From NCBI RefSeq assembly GCF_025642135.1, contig NZ_CP106793.1, forward strand, positions 496,001 through 560,000: DNA of 64,000 bases. Reading direction: 5' to 3'. Origin of the DNA: Streptomyces cynarae. GTDB lineage: Bacteria; Actinomycetota; Actinomycetes; Streptomycetales; Streptomycetaceae. Positions 6,672-14,274 of this stretch are shown one piece after another (position 1 is the first letter of the stretch; every line of letters starts with the position of its first letter). Made by a program: the position numbers and the translations under genes. Under the pieces are notes generated by a model. The model was not told where the DNA came from and did not search any database. It saw nothing but the letters and a program-made list of their open reading frames with translations.

Positions 6672-9293
6672 TCACCTGCTGGCCGGGCGGGCTGGGCGTG
6701 AGGTGGTGGTCGTCCCGGTCGGCAGGTGCGTCACGCCTCCGTCGGGCCACTCGATCCGTGCTGTCGCTCCGGTGGGCACGGTCGTTTCCACGGTGAGACC
6801 TGTTTCGCCGAGTTCCCAGCGGATCGCCACGCGCCCGTACGGCGACTCGTGGGCGGCGCTCGCCCAGCTGATACCGCCGCCCGGTCGTGGGCGGAAGACG
6901 ATGTCGCGGTAGCCGGGCGCACTCGCAGCGAGTCCGGCGACCGTGGTGTGCAGCCACTGGGCGACGGCGCCGAGGGCGTAGTGGTTGAACGAGGTCATCT
7001 CGCCCGGGTTGACGGTGCCGTCGGGCAGCATGCTGTCCCAGCGCTCCCAGACGGTGGTGGCGTCATGCTTGAGGGCGTACAGCCACGACGGGCACTCCTG
7101 CTGGAGGAGCAGGGAGTATGCGGTGTCGTCGTGGTTGGTGGCGCTCAGAGCCGGTGTCACCAGAGGGGTGCCGATGAAGCCTGTCTGGATGGTGTGCCCG
7201 CCTGCGGCGACCAGGTCGGCCAGCCGTCGTCCGGCGGCGGTCCGGGCCTGCGTGTCAGGGAGCAGGTCGAACTGGAGGGCGACGGCGTAGGCGGTCTGTG
7301 TGTCGCTGGTCATCAAGCCGTCGGGCAGCAGGTACGCGTCGGCGAACGCCTGCCGTACTCGGTCTGCGAGTTGGTCGTAGCGGCGCTGTTCGTCCTCGCG
7401 CCCCAGAACGCCGGCGGTCCACGCCACATGCCGAGCGGACCAGGCGTAGTACGCCGTGGCGATGAGGTGCCGGTCGGTGCGTCCGGCTCCGGGGTCGTCC
7501 GGGGGTGCGAACGGGTCGAGCCAGTCGCCGAGTTGGTAGCCGCGGTTCCACAGGCCCGACTCGTCGGCGAGTTCGGTGATGAGGTCGACCCATCGCCTTG
7601 CGCTGTCGTACTGGGCGGCCAGGAGACCGGCGTCGCCCGAGGCCTCGTACAGATCCCACGGGGTCAGTGCCACGACGTCGCCCCAGCCGGCGCCCGGTCT
7701 GGCCGGGGTCCACTGCGGGCCGCCGGGGATCTCGGGGACGTACCAGGGGACGGTCCCGTCGGCGTGCTGTTCGACGGCGACGTCGCGCAGCCAGGACGCG
7801 AGCATGCCGTGGCAGTCGTACAGGAAGGCGGCGGTGGGCGCGAAGATCTGGATGTCTCCGGTCCAGCCGAGCCGTTCGTCACGCTGGGGGCAATCGGTGG
7901 GAAGGTCGACGAAGTTGCCGCGCAGGCTCCAGACCACGTTCTCGTGCAGGCGGTTCACCTGCTCGTTGGAGCACTCGAACCAGCCGGTCCTCGCCATGTC
8001 GGTGTGGTGGACGCGGGCGACGATGTCGCGGCCCGGGAAGCCACCCCCGCGCCAGCCGGTGATCTCGGCGTACCGGAAGCCATGGATGGTGAAGCGGGGC
8101 TCCCAGGTCTCGGGGCCGCCGCCGCGCAGGATGTACCGATCGGTGGACACGGCGTCGCGCAGTGGCCGTACGCACAATTCGCCGTCCTGGAGCACCTCGG
8201 CGTGGCGGATGACGACCGTGTGGCCGGCCGGGCCGGAGACCGTGATGCGGACCCTTCCTACGAGGTTCTGCCCGAAGTCCACCAGGAGCCGGTCGGCGCC
8301 CAGAGCGGTCACCAGCACCGGGGTGACCTCCTCGGTGCAGCGCACCGGCGGGCCGGTGGGCGCGACGAGGGTCGCCGGGTCCCGGGCGACGACATCCACC
8401 GGGGCCCACTCTCCGTCGTCGAATCCGGGGCTGGACCAGCCGGGCAGTTCCTGCCGTGCGTCGTAGGCCTCTCCGTCGAGCAGGCCCGCAGAGAGGATCG
8501 GGCCCTGGCCGGCGCGCCAGGAGGTGTCGGTGCCGATGACGGTGACGGTTCCGTCGCGGTGGACGATCTCCAGTTGGGCGATGAGCGCGACGCGGTCGCC
8601 GTAGAGGTCGGCATGGCCGCCGCCGAAGCCCAGCCGCCCCCGGTACCAGCCGTCGGCCAGCCACGCGCCGATGGCATTGGGGCCGGCGCGCAGGTGATCG
8701 GTGACGTCGTGTGTCTGGTAGCGCAGCCGGTGGTGGTAACTGGTCCATCCGGGTGCGAGTGCGTGGTCGCCCACCCGCCTGCCGTTGATCTCGATCTCGT
8801 AGAGGCCGTGGGCGGTGACGTACAGCCGCGCGCGCTCGATGTCCGCGCCGGCGGTGAACTCCTTGCGCAGCAGTGGCGGGCGCCGCTCGGCGGCCGGCCG
8901 TTCCGATCCGTGCGGCTCGTGCGGCTCTTGCGGCGAGATCGCGCGGGCCGTCCAGTCCGTGGGTGCGAGCAGCCCCGTCTCGATGTGAAGCGGCGGGCTC
9001 CAGTCGCTGGTGACCTGGTCGGCTCCGCGGACCCGCACCCGGACCCCGCAGGCCTCCCGGGATGTCAGTGGCCGCAGCGGCCAGGGGACGAGTACGGAGT
9101 CCTGGGATGTCACCCAGTCCGTGCGGTGCGTCCCGTCGGCGAGGGTGGCCTCGATCTGGTAGGCGTGCTGTGTCCAGCCGGTCGGTGCCGTGGTCTTCCA
9201 GGAGAGACGTGGCGACGACTCACCGATGCCGAACGGTTCCCGGTGGTGTTCCGCGGTCGGGGCGGCCAGTTGGAGTACGCGCTCGTGGGTCAT
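6672..9293 (-). CDS. GH78 alpha-L-rhamnosidase
   Basis: The 873-residue cytoplasmic enzyme has no signal peptide. N-terminal beta-sandwich domains (FGIGESSPRLSWKT, and later RARLYVTAHGLYEIEINGRR) lead to the catalytic alpha/alpha barrel. The barrel contains DCPQRDERLGWTGDIQIFAP, the acidic signature around the general acid Glu of GH78. It ends with a C-terminal jelly roll (YRDIVFRPRPGGG). It should release L-rhamnose from imported oligosaccharides. The ATG at 9293 overlaps the stop of the permease gene (ATGA), so translation is coupled. The longer in-frame extension upstream lies over the permease gene and was rejected. Together with the GH43 and GH93 enzymes it points to rhamnogalacturonan-I side chains. 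Confidence 0.94.
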   Translation of the reverse strand: MTHERVLQLAAPTAEHHREPFGIGESSPRLSWKTTAPTGWTQHAYQIEATLADGTHRTDWVTSQDSVLVPWPLRPLTSREACGVRVRVRGADQVTSDWSPPLHIETGLLAPTDWTARAISPQEPHEPHGSERPAAERRPPLLRKEFTAGADIERARLYVTAHGLYEIEINGRRVGDHALAPGWTSYHHRLRYQTHDVTDHLRAGPNAIGAWLADGWYRGRLGFGGGHADLYGDRVALIAQLEIVHRDGTVTVIGTDTSWRAGQGPILSAGLLDGEAYDARQELPGWSSPGFDDGEWAPVDVVARDPATLVAPTGPPVRCTEEVTPVLVTALGADRLLVDFGQNLVGRVRITVSGPAGHTVVIRHAEVLQDGELCVRPLRDAVSTDRYILRGGGPETWEPRFTIHGFRYAEITGWRGGGFPGRDIVARVHHTDMARTGWFECSNEQVNRLHENVVWSLRGNFVDLPTDCPQRDERLGWTGDIQIFAPTAAFLYDCHGMLASWLRDVAVEQHADGTVPWYVPEIPGGPQWTPARPGAGWGDVVALTPWDLYEASGDAGLLAAQYDSARRWVDLITELADESGLWNRGYQLGDWLDPFAPPDDPGAGRTDRHLIATAYYAWSARHVAWTAGVLGREDEQRRYDQLADRVRQAFADAYLLPDGLMTSDTQTAYAVALQFDLLPDTQARTAAGRRLADLVAAGGHTIQTGFIGTPLVTPALSATNHDDTAYSLLLQQECPSWLYALKHDATTVWERWDSMLPDGTVNPGEMTSFNHYALGAVAQWLHTTVAGLAASAPGYRDIVFRPRPGGGISWASAAHESPYGRVAIRWELGETGLTVETTVPTGATARIEWPDGGVTHLPTGTTTTSRPARPASR

Positions 9294-10186
9294 CCCTTCA
9301 CCGCCCCGGCGGTGAGGCCCTTGATGATGCGCTGGTTGATCAGCAGGTAGAGCACCAGGGCGCCTACGACGTTGATGCTGATCGCGGCGAACAGGGGTCC
9401 GTAGGCCGTCTCTCCGTACTGGCCTGTGAAGTTGAGCAGCCCCACCTGGATGGTGCGCAGGTCGTCGTCGGTGGTGAAGGTGAGCGAGATGAGCAGGTCG
9501 TTCCAGATGAAGAAGAACTGCACCAGCGCGACCGTGAAGACGGCGTTGCGGACGGCGGGGAATCCGATGCGCCAGAAGGCGGTGAGCATGCCGGCCCCGT
9601 CCAGGGTGGCGGCCTCGAAGATCTCGCGCGGAACGGCCCGGAAGTAGGTGGCCATCATGAAGACGGTGAGCGGGAGGCCGACCGCGGTGTAGGTGATGAT
9701 CAGCGGCCACATCGTCCCGGACAGTCCGGTCTGGAAGTACACCCGGAACAGGGGCAGCAGGATCATCTGGCTCGGCACCATGATTCCCACCAGGAAGACG
9801 AGCAGGACCTGGTGGCGGCCGCGCCAGATCATGACCTCCAGGGCGAAGCCGGCCGCGGTGCCGAGCACGATGATGAGCGCGAGGGAGGGCGCGGTGGCCA
9901 GGAGGCTGTTGCGGACGTAGACGGCGACATGTCCGGTCGTCCACGCGTCGGCGTAGTTGTGCAGGTCCCACTTGGACGGGAGCGACCAGGCGGGGTCGTT
10001 CACGAACTCGGACTGGGTCTTGAAAGAACTGAGCACCAGCCACAGCAGGGGCGTCACCTCGACGACCACCAGCAGTGCGACGAGCAGGTTGCGTGTCAGG
10101 CGCCGTACGTGCCCGGGCTTTCGGACGGTGGCCGGCCGTGGGCTGGGCAGGAGTTCCCGCGGCGGTGCCGTCATCGTGTCGGTCAT
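9290..10186 (-). CDS. Sugar ABC transporter permease (MalG type)
   Basis: The 298-residue inner-membrane permease has about six membrane spans, starting with NLLVALLVVVEVTPLLWLVL. Its cytoplasmic EAA loop reads EAATLDGAGMLTAFWRIGFP and contacts the ATPase. It ends in GLTAGAVKG, typical of MalG-like proteins of the CUT1 family. No ATPase is encoded here, so a shared MsiK-like ATPase elsewhere is likely (inference from Streptomyces practice). It lies 6 bp after the second permease and overlaps the rhamnosidase start by 4 bp. Confidence 0.93.
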   Translation of the reverse strand: MTDTMTAPPRELLPSPRPATVRKPGHVRRLTRNLLVALLVVVEVTPLLWLVLSSFKTQSEFVNDPAWSLPSKWDLHNYADAWTTGHVAVYVRNSLLATAPSLALIIVLGTAAGFALEVMIWRGRHQVLLVFLVGIMVPSQMILLPLFRVYFQTGLSGTMWPLIITYTAVGLPLTVFMMATYFRAVPREIFEAATLDGAGMLTAFWRIGFPAVRNAVFTVALVQFFFIWNDLLISLTFTTDDDLRTIQVGLLNFTGQYGETAYGPLFAAISINVVGALVLYLLINQRIIKGLTAGAVKG

Positions 10187-10192
10187 GGGAGT

Positions 10193-11077
10193 TCAGCCCT
10201 TGGTCAGGTCGCGGCGAGAGAAGCGGAAGATGATGAGGGTGACGCCGAGGCAGACGACAGTGAGCAGGGAGGCGATGGTGCTGCCGTAGCCGTAGTCGCC
10301 GTAGGAGAACGCGGTGCGGAACATGTAGAGAGTCAGCGGCGTCGTGTCGCTGCCCGGTCCCCCGTTGGTCAGCGCGAGGACCGAGTCGAACACCTTGAGG
10401 GTGCCGTTGATGCTGAACACGATGGACGACAGCAGCACGGGCGCGGACAGCGGCAGGACGATGTGCCGGATCAGCCGCCAACCGGTGGCACCGTCCAGCC
10501 GTGCCGATTCCAGCGTCTCGTCGGGGATGTCGAGGAGCCCCGCGAAGATGAGGACGCCGTAGAAGCCCATGGAGCGCCACACGTCCATGAGGACCAGGAC
10601 GATGAAGGATCCGCCCGCGCCGGCGAACCAGTCGCCGTGGTGGAGGCCCAGCCCCTCGAGGGCGATGTTGGCCAGGCCGTTCTGCGGAGCGACGGCGAAG
10701 AGCTTCTGGAACATCAGGGCCACGGCCACCGTCGGCAGGATCACCGGGAAGAACACCAGCGTCCGGACGACCGCGGACGACCTGCGCAGGACGAACACGT
10801 AGAGCAGGGCGAGCACGTACCCGCAGAAAACCTGCCCGGCGCTGACGGCGATCCCGTACTTGAAGGTGAACCACAGCGCCGAGTGCGCCTGCGGGTCGTG
10901 CCAGAGCTTCTCGAAGTTGCCGAATCCTCCGAAGGTGAAGCCCTCGATGACGTTGCCCTTGAAGAAGGTGTAGCCGAGGGACCAGCCCATCGGTACCAGC
11001 ATCACCAGGGTGTACACCAACAGCGCCGGACCCAGCAGGACGGCGATGGCACGGCGGTCTCCCAGAACTGAACGCAT
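10193..11077 (-). CDS. Sugar ABC transporter permease (MalF/UgpA type)
   Basis: The 294-residue permease has six predicted spans (first AIAVLLGPALLVYTLVML). The EAA-loop motif ESARLDGATGWRLIRHIVLP is followed by the NGGPGSDTTPLTLYMF block common in MalF-type CUT1 permeases. It partners the downstream MalG-type permease and the upstream binding protein to import the oligosaccharide processed by the GH78 enzyme. It lies 51 bp after the binding-protein stop. Confidence 0.93.
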   Translation of the reverse strand: MRSVLGDRRAIAVLLGPALLVYTLVMLVPMGWSLGYTFFKGNVIEGFTFGGFGNFEKLWHDPQAHSALWFTFKYGIAVSAGQVFCGYVLALLYVFVLRRSSAVVRTLVFFPVILPTVAVALMFQKLFAVAPQNGLANIALEGLGLHHGDWFAGAGGSFIVLVLMDVWRSMGFYGVLIFAGLLDIPDETLESARLDGATGWRLIRHIVLPLSAPVLLSSIVFSINGTLKVFDSVLALTNGGPGSDTTPLTLYMFRTAFSYGDYGYGSTIASLLTVVCLGVTLIIFRFSRRDLTKG

Positions 11078-11128
11078 GACGGCTCTCTCACGAAGGGGTT
11101 GGTGCGAATCACGGTGGGCCCGGAGGGG

Positions 11129-12427
11129 TCAGCCGTTGTCGAGGTCTGTCTGGACCTTCGTCATGAAGTCCTTGGCCGAGATGGCTCCGGTGACGAGGGG
11201 CGCGGCGTTCGTCTGGCTGGTCTCGGTCGCCTTCGTGTTGAAGAGCGCCTCGAACCACAGGGTGCTGGTGCTGGTCTTGGTGATGGTGTCCTGGACCGTC
11301 CGGGTGAGCGGGGGCAGGGTGCCGGTGTCGCCGTTGGGCTTGAACCCGGAGACGGTGCCCTGGTCCTTGAGTGAGGCGGCGCCGTAGTTCTTGGTGATGC
11401 AGGAGAGCCAGTCGCCGACCTTGGGGGTGTACGACTTGGCGGAGACGGCGACGGGGAGGCCGACGTTGGCCGGGATCTGGTCCGCGCTGCCCTTGCCGCC
11501 CGCGACGGTCGGGAACGGCATGAAGCCGACGTTGTCCACGCCGATCCTGTTCTTCGTCTTGTCGTTGAAGTCGCCGAGCTCCCAGCTTCCCATGTAGAAC
11601 ATGGCGGCCTTGCCGGTCAGGAACTGCTGCACCGCGGTGTCGTAGTCGATCGATCCGACGCCCTTGCCGAAGTAGCCGGCCTTGCCCAGGTCGGCGATGG
11701 CCTGCGCGGCCTTCACATAGGCGGGGTCGGTCAGCTTGGCCTTGCCGTCCGCCACCGCCTGCAAGGCGTCCGGGCCCAGCTCACGGTAGAGGTAGCCGCT
11801 GACGAGACGGGTGAGGGGCCAGCCGTCCTTGCCGTCGGCGGCGAACGGGGTGACACCGGCGCCCTTGAACTTCGCGGCTGCCGCGACCAGTTGGTCGTAG
11901 GTCGTCGGGAGGGCTATGCGGTGGTCGGCGAAGAGCTTCTTGTTGTACCAGATGCCCTCGATGTTGAACTGGTAGGGCATGACGTTGAACTTGCCGTACA
12001 GGTTCTCGACGGTCTTGACGGCGGCCGGCTGGATGTCGTTCCAGACGCCGAGGTCCTTGAGCGTCTTCTCCAGGTCGAGGACCTGGCCCGCTTTGTCGAG
12101 GGTCTTGGTGAGCTGCGGTGTGCCGCCGGCCGCGAACTGCACCGGCAGGGCGTTCTGGCCGGCGAGCAGCTGCACCTTCTGGTCGACGTTGCCGATCGGC
12201 AGCGTCTGGATCTTCAGCGGAAGAGCCTTGTTCTGCGCGGCGCACGATCCCTTGCCCAGGGCGGTGAGCTCCTGCTGCACGATGTGGTTGTCGTCGTTGA
12301 TGGTGAGGGTGAATGCCTTGACGTCGCTTCCCGAGACGCTCCCGCCGCCGCAGGCGCTCAGCAGCAGGCTCGTGGTGGCGGCGGTCGCAAGGAGGGCGAT
12401 ACGGCGGGTTCTGAGGGTCTTGTGCAC
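11129..12427 (-). CDS. Sugar ABC transporter substrate-binding lipoprotein
   Basis: The 432-residue lipoprotein uses the GTG start at 12427, chosen because GAGGAG lies 6 bp upstream. The hydrophobic leader ends with the lipobox LLLSACGGG. The mature protein is an extracellular solute-binding protein family 1 fold (QFAAGGTPQLTKTLDKAG, NIEGIWYNKKLFADH, GKAAMFYMGSWELGDF). It delivers the sugar ligand to the two permeases. The exact ligand cannot be read from sequence. The co-transcribed rhamnosidase suggests rhamnose-containing oligosaccharides. A promoter and a LacI-type operator lie directly upstream. Confidence 0.93.
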   Translation of the reverse strand: MHKTLRTRRIALLATAATTSLLLSACGGGSVSGSDVKAFTLTINDDNHIVQQELTALGKGSCAAQNKALPLKIQTLPIGNVDQKVQLLAGQNALPVQFAAGGTPQLTKTLDKAGQVLDLEKTLKDLGVWNDIQPAAVKTVENLYGKFNVMPYQFNIEGIWYNKKLFADHRIALPTTYDQLVAAAAKFKGAGVTPFAADGKDGWPLTRLVSGYLYRELGPDALQAVADGKAKLTDPAYVKAAQAIADLGKAGYFGKGVGSIDYDTAVQQFLTGKAAMFYMGSWELGDFNDKTKNRIGVDNVGFMPFPTVAGGKGSADQIPANVGLPVAVSAKSYTPKVGDWLSCITKNYGAASLKDQGTVSGFKPNGDTGTLPPLTRTVQDTITKTSTSTLWFEALFNTKATETSQTNAAPLVTGAISAKDFMTKVQTDLDNG

Positions 12428-12451
12428 AGGTGCTCCTCGGCGCGCAGTGCG

Positions 12452-12465
12452 TTGAAACGCTTCAA
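12452..12465 (-). promoter_or_regulatory. LacI-type operator before the GH78/ABC operon
   Basis: TTGAAACGCTTCAA is a 14-bp palindrome with the central CG typical of LacI-family operators. It lies 25 bp upstream of the binding-protein GTG and roughly 10-20 bp downstream of the inferred transcription start, so a bound repressor would block elongation. Related sites occur at 13846-13859 and 14101-14114. Confidence 0.8.
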
Positions 12466-12480
12466 TGGGGAGATGCCGGG

Positions 12481-12509
12481 AACCTATGACCCGCTTGGGC
12501 ATGTGTCAA
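12481..12509 (-). promoter_or_regulatory. Vegetative-type promoter of the GH78/ABC operon
   Basis: On the minus strand, TTGACA (12504-12509) is followed by a 17-bp spacer and TAGGTT (12481-12486). This is a close match to the major sigma consensus. The start point should fall near 12474, just upstream of the operator. Confidence 0.65.
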
Positions 12510-12703
12510 GGATCTGTCGCGGATGTTTCGGAACCGGGTCTGAGTGTTCCGGAACGGCCGCTTGTAGGCGCCACTGCAAGCATGAGGCAAGGAACAGCTG
12601 GTCAGCGCCGCACGCCGACGCAGAAGGTCACAGCAACGGGCCGATCCGGAAGGGCCACGGTGACAGGCGCGCGCAGAAGGTCACGGCGAGCAGAGCTGGA
12701 CGT

Positions 12704-13750
12704 TCACAGCGGCGCGCTGGCTCGGACCATCAGCTTCGGCTCCAGCACGACGGTGGCATGCCGGTGCTGCTCGCCCGCGGACACCTCGTCCATCAGTAGC
12801 CGGATGGCCTCCTGCCCCATCATCCGGCCGGGCATGTCCACCGCGGTCAGCGGCACCGCGGCGGCGCCGGCCCCACGGTTGTTCTCACAGCCGACGACCG
12901 CGACCTGGTCGGGCACCCGGATCCCCGCCACGGTGTGCAGCTCGTGGATGATGGCATTGGCCAGCGCATCGGTGACGACGACGAGACCGTCCGGAAGATC
13001 GCTCGGGGCTCGCCGTGCGAGTTCCTCCCCGACCAGGTGTCCATGGGAAGCGGTCAGACCGACGCTGTCGATCTCCTCCAGGGTGACGCCGGGACCCGCC
13101 TCCTCGACCGCCGCGCGCACCCCCCTGCGCCGGTCGCGCACGGGCTGGTAGTCGTCGTGCGCGACCACGTAGGCCAGTCGCGTGCGTCCGGTGTCGATGA
13201 GGTGGCGGGCGGCCAAATATCCGACATGTTCGTTATTGACGAGCACCGAGCAGCATGTGCCCGGTTTCGGAGCATAGTTGAGCAGCACGACCTGGCGCCC
13301 GTGCGAACGAATGCGAGCGATGCCGGCCGTGGAGTCCTCCATCGGCGCCAGCAGCACACCGGTCACCCGGGACTCGTCGAACAGGTCCAGGTAGTCGTCC
13401 TGAAGCCTCATGTCGCAGGCCGTGTTCGCGAGCAGCAGGTTCTGGCCGATCGCGCGGGCTGCGTCCTGGGCCCCGTGCGCCATGTCGATGAACAGGGAGT
13501 TCTCGATATCGGCGAGCACCATGCTGATACTGTTGGTCGAGCCCGAGACCAACGACCGGGCCGCATCGTTGCGCACGAAACCCAGCCGGCTGATCGCTTC
13601 CCGGACGCGCTCCGCCGTCGCGGGGCTCACCTTCGCCGGATGGTTCAGCACATTGGAGACGGTTCCGACCGAGACGCCCGCGGCGTCGGCGACATCCTGC
13701 ATGCTCGGACCAGCATGCCCCTGCACTACTCGCGGGCGGGCGGTTGCCAC
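12704..13750 (-). CDS. LacI-family transcriptional regulator of the arabinan/rhamnose locus
   Basis: The 348-residue repressor has an N-terminal HTH (SMQDVADAAGVSVGTVSNVLN), a hinge helix (RNDAARSLVSGSTNSISMV) and a periplasmic-binding-protein-like effector domain ending in VVLEPKLMVRASAPL. The GTG start at 13750 is chosen because AGGAG lies 7 bp upstream. A longer in-frame start would run through the operator at 13846-13859. It sits between the GH78/ABC operon and the GH93 gene and has the same operator type on both sides and at its own promoter, so it probably represses all three units. Confidence 0.92.
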   Translation of the reverse strand: MATARPRVVQGHAGPSMQDVADAAGVSVGTVSNVLNHPAKVSPATAERVREAISRLGFVRNDAARSLVSGSTNSISMVLADIENSLFIDMAHGAQDAARAIGQNLLLANTACDMRLQDDYLDLFDESRVTGVLLAPMEDSTAGIARIRSHGRQVVLLNYAPKPGTCCSVLVNNEHVGYLAARHLIDTGRTRLAYVVAHDDYQPVRDRRRGVRAAVEEAGPGVTLEEIDSVGLTASHGHLVGEELARRAPSDLPDGLVVVTDALANAIIHELHTVAGIRVPDQVAVVGCENNRGAGAAAVPLTAVDMPGRMMGQEAIRLLMDEVSAGEQHRHATVVLEPKLMVRASAPL

Positions 13751-13828
13751 AGCGCTCCTGAACCTCCGGTCTCGTTCCGTCCCGGGACCGCACGGCCCCA
13801 CAGTGACCAGGCTGTCGCGGACAAGCGC

Positions 13829-13859
13829 AGAATACATGACGCGCGTTGAAGCGCTCCAA
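13829..13859 (-). promoter_or_regulatory. Autoregulatory operator and -10 of the lacI gene
   Basis: The LacI-type site TTGAAGCGCTCCAA (13846-13859) lies about 100 bp before the lacI start. On the minus strand TATTCT (13829-13834) is a likely -10 box, which would put the operator over the -35 region. One position breaks the palindrome. This fits autorepression. Confidence 0.6.
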
Positions 13860-14100
13860 GCTCGATTGCCCATTTCCACCTTGAGCGCACAGCGCTGCGA
13901 GCGATAACAGCAGGTCACGGCGCAGCCCGGACATGAGTTCCGGCATGTCTCCCCGCCTGCCGCTCTCCGACCCCTGCGACCGACCGGCGACGGTGGGACC
14001 AGAGAGGACAGCAGAAGGAACGGGCAAATCAACGGGCAAATCGCTGTTCATGGTCTTGACGGCCCACCCGGAGAGTGCAAGCCTCCCACCGCTGATCCGA

Positions 14101-14114
14101 TTGAAGCGCATCAA
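14101..14114 (+). promoter_or_regulatory. LacI-type operator before the GH93 gene
   Basis: TTGAAGCGCATCAA, extended to GATTGAAGCG and CATCAATC with one mismatch, lies 160 bp upstream of the GH93 ATG. A -35-like TTGACG is at 14056-14061, with only a poor -10. The rest of 13751-14274 holds this and the lacI promoter and no gene. Confidence 0.7.
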
Positions 14115-14274
14115 TCGGTAGGCCTCGCCCCCACGGAACCGCTTCTCAGACGCCGCACCGCCCCATGGCGTGCCCTGAACAGCACTCCCCCTGACCTGCG
14201 TCGACCCACATCCGGCTCTCGCTCACGTGCTGTCCTCGCAGCCCACCCCTCAGCGGCAAAGGAGTCCCGAAAAC

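Noticed and set aside
6726..9350. An 874-codon plus-strand frame opposite the GH78 gene
   Set aside because: Val/Gly/Ala/Asp-rich antisense shadow caused by high third-position GC. No start signal and no family.
6672..10874. A 1,400-codon minus-strand frame over the GH78 and permease genes
   Set aside because: Only 6672-9293 is the rhamnosidase. The N-terminal 527 residues are an Arg/Pro-rich shadow of the two permease genes, and the ATGA overlap gives the real start.
12619..12684. CGCAGAAGGTCAC at 12619 and 12672, and again at 51383
   Set aside because: Three copies of a 13-mer in 64 kb are curious, but no flanking similarity or element boundary supports a function.
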